The position numbers were made by a program, and so were the translations under genes. DNA of 64,000 nt. Source: Campylobacterales bacterium. Lineage in GTDB: Bacteria; Campylobacterota; Campylobacteria; Campylobacterales; Sulfurimonadaceae. Of this stretch, positions 41,394 to 48,679 are shown piece after piece. The notes under the pieces were generated by a model, which worked only from the letters and a program-made list of their open reading frames with translations, was not told the origin of the DNA and made no database searches. The first letter of the stretch is position 1. Every line of letters begins with the position of its first letter. Where the stretch lies: NCBI GenBank assembly GCA_014859655.1, contig JACUTT010000007.1, positions 1-64,000 on the forward strand, read 5' to 3'.

Positions 41394-41491
41394 AGGGTCA
41401 GGTAACAACTCGCTACTTCATACCTAAGGTCCTAAGACTGTGAAAAAAACTCACAAAAAAAACATTTCATAGATTAGGGGTCGGGTGACAA
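41394..41491. repeat. pair of GGGTC(A/G)GGT(A/G)ACAA direct repeats
   Basis: AGGGTCAGGTAACAA (41394-41408) and GGGGTCGGGTGACAA (41477-41491) are near-identical direct repeats 83 bases apart in gene-free sequence. Such GGGTC-type motifs can be remnants of REP-like or transposon-associated sequence; no transposase is visible. Between them I see only short stop-rich frames. Confidence 0.4.
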
Positions 41492-41542
41492 GTATAAATA
41501 ATTTTCTCTCTCCTTGGCATCTTTGAGGGAAGATTCCCAATC

Positions 41543-41632
41543 AAGTTGGGCACCACAGGCATTCCCTTTGGTCAAATGACGAGAGGAAAGTTGGGCACCG
41601 TAGGCGTTTCCTTTGGTCAAATCACAAGAGGC
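41543..41632 (+). repeat. two tandem 45-bp units that keep an open frame
   Basis: AAGTTGGGCACCACAGGCAT starts unit 1 (41543-41587) and AAGTTGGGCACCGTAGGCGT starts unit 2 (41588-41632); the units differ at about 7 of 45 positions. Translated in one frame they give KLGTTGIPFGQMTRG and KLGTVGVSFGQITRG, and most differences are conservative. The frame opens after a TAA near 41495 and ends IIY-stop at about 41659, but no convincing start codon or ribosome binding site is present. Confidence 0.6.
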
Positions 41633-41652
41633 AAGCTTGATAGATTTATTAT

Positions 41653-42264
41653 TTATTGATCTGCTTTTCGAGCTCTTTTGTGCAGGTAGATATAGACGGC
41701 GGCGATCACAAAGACCAGTGCCAAAGCGGCCCAGACGAGCTCATTCACATAACTTTTTATCAGCACCTCCTTCTCTCCCATAAAATAGCCCAAAAAGACC
41801 AGGGCGCTTGACCAGAGTCCCGCTCCCAAGAAGGTGTAAAAAGAAAAAAGCCCCAGCGGCATCTTTGAAAAGCCCGCGGGGATGGAGATGAGCTGGCGGA
41901 TACCCGGAATGAGACGCCCGCTGAAGGTGGAGACTGCGCCGTGAGCCTTAAAAAACCGCTCGATCTTCTCCAGAACAGGCGGTTTCATAAAGAAGTAGGC
42001 CCCATAGGCGTACAAGAACTTTCGCCCCAGACTCATCGCCAAAAAGTAGTTCACCCAGGCGCCTATCATCGAGCCTGCAAAGCCCGAGGTCAGTACCAGC
42101 GGCAGGCTCATCTCCCCCTTGTAGCAGAGATAACCCGCAGGGATCATCACCACCTCGCTGGGAAAAGGGATAAAACTGCTCTCAATGGCCATCATGACAA
42201 GGATGCCTGTATATCCCCACTCGCCTACGGTAGAGATGATCCACTGTGTTACTTCTGCAAGCAT
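41653..42264 (-). CDS. DedA-family membrane protein
   Basis: This 203-residue inner-membrane protein has about five hydrophobic segments. The conserved DedA features are present: ESSFIPFPSEVVMIPAGYL (E, P-x-P-S-E near residues 28-45), GAWVNYFLAMSLGR and FSGRLIPGIRQLISIPAGFSKM with the G-R-x-x-P-x-x-R block near residue 118. DedA proteins are flippases, often for undecaprenyl phosphate or phospholipids. Its position directly after ftsW-murG (16-base overlap with murG) suits a role in lipid-carrier recycling for wall synthesis. It ends at the repeat-rich gap. Confidence 0.9.
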   Translation of the reverse strand: MLAEVTQWIISTVGEWGYTGILVMMAIESSFIPFPSEVVMIPAGYLCYKGEMSLPLVLTSGFAGSMIGAWVNYFLAMSLGRKFLYAYGAYFFMKPPVLEKIERFFKAHGAVSTFSGRLIPGIRQLISIPAGFSKMPLGLFSFYTFLGAGLWSSALVFLGYFMGEKEVLIKSYVNELVWAALALVFVIAAVYIYLHKRARKADQ

Positions 42265-43265
42265 TTTTCCACCTCTTTTATGATCAGTTCCGCGCCGTTT
42301 GGTTTTATCAGCTCGCGTAGGACTTTGCTTTGCTCGCGCATGTCTCTCTCAAGCAAGGAGAGCAGCAGACGATAGGGGTCATCCTCTTGTCGGCAGAGCC
42401 AAGAAGCATTTTTTTCCGCCAAAAACTTCGCGTTGTAAAACTGATGGTCGGCGGCCGCATGGGGATAGGGAACATAGAGTGCGGGCAGGCCCGAAGCGCA
42501 GAGCTCCCACAAGGTACTCGCTCCCGAACGGCTCACGGCCAGATCGCTCTGCTCCATCAATGCGTCGATATCCGGCCTGAAATCAAAAAGCTCTGCGGCA
42601 ATGCCCAGAGAGCGGTAGGCTTCTTTGACATCTTCAAGCTCCGTTTTTCCGGCCTGATGGATGATCTTTATCCCTTTGTCATGCAAGAGCGGGGCAATTT
42701 TAAGGGCCAGCTCATTGATAAAGCGCGCCCCCTGAGATCCGCCCAGAAAGATAACTGTTTTCACCTTTTTTCTGACCCGCGCTCCTTCAAAAAAGCTCTC
42801 TCTTACGGGGTAGTCTTTGAGAAGCGAGGTGGCTTCATATGAGCTGAAGAAGGCTTTTGAAAAGCGGCGGAGCACTCTGTTAAGACGTCCCGGCGTGGCA
42901 TTTTGCTCATGGATATAGAAGGGCTTTCTCAGCAGCACAGCTGCAAAAGAGGCCGGAGCCGCCGAGAATCCGCCGACGCTGATCACACAGTCTGCTCTTC
43001 GCACAAGTATAAGCGCGTTGAGCGTCGCCTTGAGGCTGAGCAGAAGCGCGCCTATTTTGGCCGCTCCCTTTTTGTTGACAACCCCGCTTGTCTGCAAAAA
43101 ATGTACGCCTTCAAACCGCGCATCCCCTTCAAACCATCCCCTGTCCTGACCCGACGTGGAGCCTATAAAAATGGCCCTGTGGCCCGCTTTTATCGCCGCG
43201 TCCCTGAGGCTTTTTGCAATGGCCAGATGCCCTCCCGTGCCGCCGCCGGTAATAAGAATGGTCAT
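42249..43265 (-). CDS. murG: MurG, lipid II synthase
   Basis: MurG adds GlcNAc from UDP-GlcNAc to lipid I, making lipid II on the cytoplasmic face of the membrane. At 338 residues it has GT-B fold landmarks: ITGGGTGGHLAIAKSL (G loop 1), VSVGGFSAAPASFAAVL, HEQNATPGRLNRVL, FLGGSQGARFINELAL and SRSGASTLWELCASGLPALYVPYPHAAADHQ near residue 250. It overlaps ftsW by 4 bases and dedA by 16, in a tight operon. Confidence 0.96.
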   Translation of the reverse strand: MTILITGGGTGGHLAIAKSLRDAAIKAGHRAIFIGSTSGQDRGWFEGDARFEGVHFLQTSGVVNKKGAAKIGALLLSLKATLNALILVRRADCVISVGGFSAAPASFAAVLLRKPFYIHEQNATPGRLNRVLRRFSKAFFSSYEATSLLKDYPVRESFFEGARVRKKVKTVIFLGGSQGARFINELALKIAPLLHDKGIKIIHQAGKTELEDVKEAYRSLGIAAELFDFRPDIDALMEQSDLAVSRSGASTLWELCASGLPALYVPYPHAAADHQFYNAKFLAEKNASWLCRQEDDPYRLLLSLLERDMREQSKVLRELIKPNGAELIIKEVEKCLQK

Positions 43266-44428
43266 CTTTTCATCCTTTTGGAGATCATTAGCACCATGCC
43301 CATACCTATCGAAGCGGCCAGCATTGAGGAACCGCCGTAGGAGAGAAAGGGGACAGAGATCCCCTTGATCGGCGTCAGGCCGCTGATGCCGTAGGCGTTC
43401 ATCAAAAAGGTAAAGGCAAAAAGAAGCCCTATACCGACACTGAAAAGATAAAAGATCGTATTGGTGCTTCGATTGGCGATCTTGAAAATCCGCTGCAGGA
43501 CAAAAATAACGATTATCGTCACGAAAAGAACACCCACAAAACCGAACTCTTCGGCCAGTCCCGACAGAACAAAGTCCGTATGTACCTCGGATAAAAAGCC
43601 GAGCTTGAAGGTCCCGTTGGCAAGACCCGTACCAAAAAATCCGCCATTATGGATGGCGTTCAAGGAGTGTCCTATCTGATAGGGCTCTTCGGTAACGGAG
43701 ATGCGCAGATGTTCAGCAATCGACTCGGGGAAAAAACTCAGCACGAATCCCTGTACAGAGGCCCACCATGACTTGATTCGGTCTATTCGGTGTGCGGTCG
43801 TCGCGATAAAAAAGAGGAAAAAGGCAAAGGCCAGAAAGATCAGGGAGAGGAAAAACTTGAAGCTGCTCCCCGCAAAAAAGAGCAGAAAAGCCAGCGTGAG
43901 TCCAAGCACAACCACCTGTCCCAGATCGTTCTGCATAAAGGCGATCAAGAACATCACCATAACAAAAACAATGGCGTAAGGGAAAAAGCGGGCGAACTCG
44001 TCACGAAGACGAAGCTCGCTGTGATGCGAACTCAGTTTTCGCGTAAAACTCCAGGCCAGAAAATAGACAAAGCCTATCTTAAAAAACTCCACCGGGGCCA
44101 AAGAGAAGCCGAAAAGCTTTATCCAGCGCTTTGCACCTCCGACTTCACTCACCAAAGAGGCGGGCAAAAAGGGCATAATGATCATCAGAAAAAGACCCAG
44201 GAAAAAGAGTGTCAGGCCTATGCGGTGCAGCCATGTTTCGGGCTCCAAACGGGAGACAAACCACATTGTTATAATAGAGACGAAAGCAAAACCCACTTGG
44301 CGGTATGCAAAATGAAAGGGGCCGTAGTCAAGCAAGATAATGGCATAGGTTGAAAGCGAATAGGCCAATATGATCCCGATAGTCATCAGCAGTACTACCG
44401 ATAAAAAAAGCGCTCTGTCCGTCATCAT
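43262..44428 (-). CDS. ftsW: FtsW/RodA-family peptidoglycan glycosyltransferase
   Basis: This SEDS-family membrane protein of 388 residues with about ten transmembrane segments polymerises lipid II at the division site with its class B PBP partner. Conserved segments are LPASLVSEVGGAKRWIKLFGFSLAPVEFFKIGFV (the G-A-x-R-W-I and P-x-E-x-x-K blocks, near residues 90-120), EPYQIGHSLNAIHNGGFFGTGLANGTFK, the DFVLSGLAEEFGF block and the C-terminal PIKGISVPFLSYGGSSMLA. Coupling to murG favours FtsW over RodA. FtsI, its usual partner, lies 4 kb away on the other strand. Confidence 0.93.
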   Translation of the reverse strand: MMTDRALFLSVVLLMTIGIILAYSLSTYAIILLDYGPFHFAYRQVGFAFVSIITMWFVSRLEPETWLHRIGLTLFFLGLFLMIIMPFLPASLVSEVGGAKRWIKLFGFSLAPVEFFKIGFVYFLAWSFTRKLSSHHSELRLRDEFARFFPYAIVFVMVMFLIAFMQNDLGQVVVLGLTLAFLLFFAGSSFKFFLSLIFLAFAFFLFFIATTAHRIDRIKSWWASVQGFVLSFFPESIAEHLRISVTEEPYQIGHSLNAIHNGGFFGTGLANGTFKLGFLSEVHTDFVLSGLAEEFGFVGVLFVTIIVIFVLQRIFKIANRSTNTIFYLFSVGIGLLFAFTFLMNAYGISGLTPIKGISVPFLSYGGSSMLAASIGMGMVLMISKRMKR

Positions 44429-44609
44429 CCAACTTTCATTAAGACTAGAAATGTATAATCTATTTTAAGAGGAGTATTTTACCTCCGCAAGGCAAAAGCT
44501 TCACTGAAGAGGGCGGCTATCTTTAGAGAAGCTTCCCTGAAGTGTCAAGCTTTCCAAGAAGCTAAATTTTGAAGAGGATTTGAAAAATCTTCATCGAAAA
44601 GCACTATTT

Positions 44610-44627
44610 TTGGAATACATTTTGCTT
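44610..44627 (+). promoter_or_regulatory. sigma54 promoter for flgB-flgC-fliE
   Basis: TTTGGAATACATTTTGCTTG keeps GG and GC with exactly 10 bases between (GG at 44612-44613, GC at 44624-44625), matching the -24/-12 RpoN consensus TGGCAC-N5-TTGC closely. Transcription would begin near 44637, some 19 bases before the flgB ATG. RpoN control of rod genes is known in Campylobacter and Helicobacter. Confidence 0.75.
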
Positions 44628-44655
44628 GCTAATAGAGCAAATTGAAGGAGAAAAG

Positions 44656-45090
44656 ATGGGTCTCGAAATCAGCCAAGCGCACTCTTTAATGGCAAAAGCC
44701 TTAGACCACCGTGCTGCCAGACAGGATCTTATCGCGGGAAATATCGCCAACGAAGATACCCCCTTCTACCGTCCTCGGGACATCCGTTTTGAAGAAGCAC
44801 TGACCGCCGAATCAAAAAAGATCTTCAACGAGCCGAAGGTTCCTCGCTTGCAGTTGGCGCAGACGAACGGGGCGCACTTCAGCTCTGCTTTAGACAAGGG
44901 GCATGACCAGGCCAAGCTGTTTTACCGTGACGGCCATCTTGCCCGCAACGACGGCAACAGTGTCGACCTTGATGTCGAGACAACCGAGATGACAAAAAAC
45001 GCGATGATGTTTCAAGCCATCACCGCCGCTTTGAAAAAAGAGGCAGCGATCTTCAAGGCTGTTCTTCAAGCTTCTGAACGCACACAATAA
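44656..45090 (+). CDS. flgB: flagellar basal-body rod protein FlgB
   Basis: FlgB is the proximal rod protein, exported by the flagellar type III system. At 144 residues from the ATG at 44656 (MGLEISQAHSLMAKAL), which has GAAGGAG seven bases upstream, it shows RAARQDLIAGNIANEDTPFYRPRDIRFEEAL, the conserved A-x-N-I-A-N-x-x-T-P rod signature near residue 32, and the C-terminal VETTEMTKNAMMFQAITAALKKE helix. It is first in flgB-flgC-fliE behind a sigma54 promoter. Confidence 0.95.
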   Translation: MGLEISQAHSLMAKALDHRAARQDLIAGNIANEDTPFYRPRDIRFEEALTAESKKIFNEPKVPRLQLAQTNGAHFSSALDKGHDQAKLFYRDGHLARNDGNSVDLDVETTEMTKNAMMFQAITAALKKEAAIFKAVLQASERTQ

Positions 45091-45101
45091 AGGACTAAAC
45101 C

Positions 45102-45599
45102 ATGTCAGCATTTTTAAACAGTTTTGATATCAGCGGCTACGGACTCTCCGCACAGCGGGCACGTGTCAATGTCATCTCCTCAAACATTGCCAACGCACAG
45201 ACAACGCGCACCGAAGAGGGCGGACCTTACCGACGCCGTGAGGCGATCTTCAAGGCCATTGACTTCAACACGATCCTCAATGACAAACTGGCAGAAAACA
45301 CAGGCGACAATGGCTACTCCGACCCGCTTGACGAAGGCCAGTTCAACAAAAAAGTAAATCCGCCGATTATGAGTGTCATCGTCGACAAGATCGTTCGTGA
45401 CGACAAGGCGCCCCAGATGAAGTTTGAGCCGGGACATCCTGACGCTAACACCGAAGGCTACGTCGCCTATCCGAACATCAATCCCGTTATCGAAATGGCC
45501 GACCTGATTGAGGCAACACGCTCTTATCAGGCCAATGTCGCAGCATTTCAAAGCGTAAAAACCATGGCACAAAGTGCTATGAGTATTCTTCAAGGCTAA
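45102..45599 (+). CDS. flgC: flagellar basal-body rod protein FlgC
   Basis: FlgC is a rod protein of 165 residues with the N-terminal signature SGYGLSAQRARVNVISSNIANAQTTRTEEGGPYRRRE and the C-terminal NPVIEMADLIEATRSYQANVAAFQSVKTMAQSAMSIL, both typical of FlgC. It starts 11 bases after flgB and shares its promoter. Confidence 0.96.
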   Translation: MSAFLNSFDISGYGLSAQRARVNVISSNIANAQTTRTEEGGPYRRREAIFKAIDFNTILNDKLAENTGDNGYSDPLDEGQFNKKVNPPIMSVIVDKIVRDDKAPQMKFEPGHPDANTEGYVAYPNINPVIEMADLIEATRSYQANVAAFQSVKTMAQSAMSILQG

Positions 45600-45612
45600 G
45601 GACAGATAGATC

Positions 45613-45912
45613 ATGTCAGATATCAATAACATTACCGGCCTCTCCACCGCTGATCTACTAGGAAAAAGTAACGTCAACAACAAGACTGTCGGTGAAGGTT
45701 TCGCCGAAACGCTGAAAAAATCGCTCAATAATGTCAACGAGATGCAAGAAGCCGGAGAGAAGGCCATGAGCGACCTCGCCACCGGCCAAGTAAAAGACCT
45801 CCACCAAGCCGCCCTTGCCATCGACAAGGCAGAGATCAGTATGAAATTTATGCTTGAAGTGCGGAATAAAGCGCTTAATGCTTATAAAGAGATCTCTCGA
45901 ACTCAGATGTAA
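45613..45912 (+). CDS. fliE: flagellar hook-basal body protein FliE
   Basis: FliE joins the MS ring to the rod. The 99-residue protein has the C-terminal FliE helices DLHQAALAIDKAEISMKFMLEVRNKALNAYKEISRTQM. It starts 13 bases after flgC. In C. jejuni the ftsI-type gene pbpB adjoins fliE; here 2.7 kb of other genes separate fliE from ftsI. Confidence 0.95.
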   Translation: MSDINNITGLSTADLLGKSNVNNKTVGEGFAETLKKSLNNVNEMQEAGEKAMSDLATGQVKDLHQAALAIDKAEISMKFMLEVRNKALNAYKEISRTQM

Positions 45913-45916
45913 AATA

Positions 45917-45940
45917 GCAGCTATGGCTGCAATTTTACTC
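45917..45940 (+). terminator. hairpin after fliE
   Basis: GCAGC-TATG-GCTGC begins 5 bases after the fliE stop and is followed by AATTTTACTC, a modest intrinsic terminator. Confidence 0.5.
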
Positions 45941-46228
45941 TTCTCTTTTCGTACTGCAATTCATCAAATCTTTCTCTTTGAGAGTCTCTTTTAAAATCAC
46001 AAATATGTTTATGTCATTACTTTTTACTTAACGTGTCTCATCCTTTTTGCGGCCAAAGAAAGTATGGGAGCATCATGGAAATATTAAATGTGGTTATGCA
46101 GCCTCAATTGAAAAATATCAATACGTAATTCATGTTAGGAATTATGCTATTTTTAGCAATAGTCCTCTATGATGTTGTATATTAACTGAGTTATTCTTAC
46201 AAAATGAATATGACGGAGTACATGAATT
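45941..46228. other. AT-rich intergenic stretch, nothing recognised
   Basis: This stretch leads into the GIY-YIG gene. It is visibly more AT-rich than its surroundings and holds only stop-rich short frames. GACGGAG ten bases before the ATG at 46229 is the ribosome binding site of the next gene. No clear promoter or repeat stands out. Confidence 0.4.
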
Positions 46229-47098
46229 ATGCACGGCAAAGTTTTTGCAAAAACTATTAAGCTATTTTTGCTCGACGGCGTTCCAAATGGACGCATGACA
46301 TGCGAATTGTCGAATTGGACAGGCAAAGCATATAAAATTCCTCGTAACAGAATTAAAGAAAGTGCAACTAGAGAAGAACTTTCTAGCACTGGGGTATATC
46401 TCCTGTTTGGCAAATCCGACATCAGTTCCAATAAAGATCTCGTTTATATTGGTGAAGCAGAAAACATCATCAAAAGACTCTCTCAACATTTGAACGAAAA
46501 AGATTACTGGAACGAAGCCATTGTCTTTATCAGTAAAGATGAGAACCTCAATAAAGCTCATATCAAGTACCTTGAAAACCGTCTACATCAAATTGCCAGT
46601 AGCGTAAATCGCTATGAAGTAAAAAATAGCAATACACCAACATTACCGTCAATCGCTGAGTCTGACCAAGCAGAAATGGAAGAATTTATAGAAAACATAA
46701 AGATGCTTGTCAATATTTTTGGCTTTAAAGTATTTGAAGAGCTTCGCCAAATCAAGGAGAACACCTCCAAAAGTGACAATAAATTATATATTAAAGCGGC
46801 AAGAGGGTCCGATGCACAAGGGCAACAAACGTCTGATGGTTTTGTAGTTTTTCAAGGCTCAGAAGTTGCAACAACAACTGTCAATTCATATCCAAATGCA
46901 ATGAATAAATTAAGAAGCAAGCTTATTGAAGAAAAAGTCATTATCAAAAAAAATGAAAAATTGCTTCTACAGACAGACTACTTATTTAGCAGCCCTTCCG
47001 CTGCTGCTACAATCGTAATGGGACGAAATGCAAATGGCTTGGTGGAATGGAAGTCTAATAAAGGCAAAAGCCTGAAAGATATCGAAAGTGTCGATTAG
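46229..47098 (+). CDS. GIY-YIG nuclease-domain protein with DUF4357-like C-terminus
   Basis: This 289-residue protein has a GIY-YIG endonuclease fold in residues about 50-135: GVYLLFGKSDISSNKDLVYIGEAENIIKRLSQH carries G-V-Y and V-Y-I-G with the arginine-containing helix, and YLENRLHQIA holds the catalytic Glu. The C-terminal part (residues about 185-285: KAARGSDAQGQQ, FVVFQGSEVATT, FSSPSAAATIVMGRNANGLVEWK) matches the DUF4357 domain often fused to GIY-YIG. Base composition is clearly AT-richer than its neighbours, pointing to recent transfer. It is alone on the plus strand between fliE and a converging pair. Role possibly DNA repair or mobility; unproven. Confidence 0.88.
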   Translation: MHGKVFAKTIKLFLLDGVPNGRMTCELSNWTGKAYKIPRNRIKESATREELSSTGVYLLFGKSDISSNKDLVYIGEAENIIKRLSQHLNEKDYWNEAIVFISKDENLNKAHIKYLENRLHQIASSVNRYEVKNSNTPTLPSIAESDQAEMEEFIENIKMLVNIFGFKVFEELRQIKENTSKSDNKLYIKAARGSDAQGQQTSDGFVVFQGSEVATTTVNSYPNAMNKLRSKLIEEKVIIKKNEKLLLQTDYLFSSPSAAATIVMGRNANGLVEWKSNKGKSLKDIESVD

Positions 47099-47109
47099 GT
47101 TACAAATCG

Positions 47110-48051
47110 TTACACCCCAATCCTAGTCGCCGTCAAAAAAACATAATCCTTCCCCGTAAGCGTAACCCGAAACTTCTTCTGCTGAAGATACTTCTTGCAG
47201 TAGATCACGTCTGAGTAGAGCATTCCCATCTCCGAGAAGGCGTAGTTGGGTACTTTTGCGCCGTAGATCATCTCGCCTCCCATCCATCGGCAGTTGGGAA
47301 AACCCAGGATAATGGCACCCTCCGGGCTCAGGTAGTTCTGCACCAGCGACATGAAAAAAGGCTTGAAGTCTATTCCCGGGCTTTGGAAAGTGCCGATGCT
47401 GATAATGAGGTCGAAACGTCCGAGATTCAGCGCATCGAGGGTATTGATGTCCTGCTCTATAAAGCGCATATTTTCCTGAGGAAAACGCTCTTTGGCAAAG
47501 GCTATAGCAGAGGCTGAGTGGTCGATGCCGACGAACTCCATCTTTTCAAAGAGCTTTGCCTCGACGCTCTCCTTGATGAGATGGAACTCATTTCCCCCGC
47601 TGATGCCGAGGTCTAGTACACGTTTTTTGTTATGGATCTTCACGTTTTTCAGCGCCTGGCGGAAGGGCCACAAGAAGGCCGGCTCCTCGTTTTTGTTGAT
47701 CTCGAAAAAAGCCGAGGAGACCCCGTATTTCTCTGCTTTATTCTCCTCGTCTGAAATATGAAAAGAGTCATTGAGCGCGAGTTTCTCAAAGCCTATGACG
47801 ACGGTGTGCGGCTGGGCGAGTACGGGCGTGCGCGTCCGGCAGAAGAGAAGTTCGGCCAGATCGCTCCAGGCCTTGTAGCCGCGGTAGAGATAGGAGTTGC
47901 CGCCGATCTCTATCTGCTTTCCGGCGTAGGTGCTGCTCGCGTAGTCGGGGTTGAGCACCTCGAACTCTAGCGTTTGTGCGCCATTGGAAAGTTCCGACTC
48001 CAGCCAGGAGATGATCTCAAGCATCGGCTCGCTGGTGAAGCTTCGCATCAT
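47110..48051 (-). CDS. class I SAM-dependent methyltransferase
   Basis: This 313-residue protein has a C-terminal Rossmann methyltransferase domain (from about residue 140): motif I RVLDLGISGGNEFHLI, acidic beta-2 end in FVGIDHSASAIAFAKERF, then FIEQDINTLDALNLGRFDLIISIGTF. The N-terminal 130 residues include a mixed domain (SSTYAGKQIEIGGNSYLYRGYKAW) I cannot place. The substrate is unknown. It overlaps the upstream lipoprotein gene by 4 bases, so the two are translated from one message. Confidence 0.85.
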   Translation of the reverse strand: MMRSFTSEPMLEIISWLESELSNGAQTLEFEVLNPDYASSTYAGKQIEIGGNSYLYRGYKAWSDLAELLFCRTRTPVLAQPHTVVIGFEKLALNDSFHISDEENKAEKYGVSSAFFEINKNEEPAFLWPFRQALKNVKIHNKKRVLDLGISGGNEFHLIKESVEAKLFEKMEFVGIDHSASAIAFAKERFPQENMRFIEQDINTLDALNLGRFDLIISIGTFQSPGIDFKPFFMSLVQNYLSPEGAIILGFPNCRWMGGEMIYGAKVPNYAFSEMGMLYSDVIYCKKYLQQKKFRVTLTGKDYVFLTATRIGV

Positions 48052-48581
48052 CTATTGTGGGTCGACGGATAGCTTTTCATCGCTTCTGCAATGACCGTGT
48101 TGACATACGCTATGCGCTCCTGCGGTGTCTCTTTTCGGCTCAGGGTATCCGTGGCGATGGAGCGCCATACGATCTTCTTGTTTTTGGGGTTCAGCGCGTC
48201 GATGATAAGGGTGCCTTTGGTGTAGCGGTGGGTGCGCGCTGTGGCCATCATGCCCGGGCTATAGCCGTAGCCGATGAAGCCCGCCATATGGTAGTCGGTG
48301 TCAATGTCCACCTTCTCTTCGACATTGACGTGAAAGACGAAGAGCAGCTCCGCCTCCTCTTTTGGGCTTTGGCGGTAGCCCTTTGCCAAGAGTTCCTTCT
48401 GCAAGGCCGCAATCAAGCGGTCGTTGAAGAGCGTGTTCTCGCCTTCTCTGTCATAGTGCACGACGGCGAAGCTTTTTTGCTTTTCAAGTTCAAACTCCGG
48501 GTCATAGTCAACCGTGACACGCAGTGTGGAACATCCCAAAAAGAGCCACAGAAGGGGCAGGATCATAAGAAACTTTTTCAT
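48048..48581 (-). CDS. DUF4136-type lipoprotein
   Basis: This 177-residue protein has a lipoprotein signal peptide and lipobox (MILPLLWLFLGCS, Cys17), then a DUF4136-like domain: VTVDYDPEFELEKQKSFAVV at the start and the C-terminal GTLIIDALNPKNKKIVWRSIATDTLS, where the D-x-x-x-K-x-x-W-x-G/S pattern is characteristic. It is probably anchored in the outer or inner membrane facing the periplasm; function unknown. It is first of a two-gene unit with the methyltransferase and divergent from ftsI. Confidence 0.88.
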   Translation of the reverse strand: MKKFLMILPLLWLFLGCSTLRVTVDYDPEFELEKQKSFAVVHYDREGENTLFNDRLIAALQKELLAKGYRQSPKEEAELLFVFHVNVEEKVDIDTDYHMAGFIGYGYSPGMMATARTHRYTKGTLIIDALNPKNKKIVWRSIATDTLSRKETPQERIAYVNTVIAEAMKSYPSTHNR

Positions 48582-48679
48582 TTTTTTCCTTTGGGTTCAA
48601 TAAACCCGATTCTACTATAGGCTACCTCTATATTTCAATAATATTCCGATACAATTACAGAAAGTAAATTAAAAATCAG

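Noticed and set aside
41543-41632. CRISPR-like direct repeats
   Set aside because: There are only two adjoining units without spacers, and they keep an open frame. No cas gene is present in the window.
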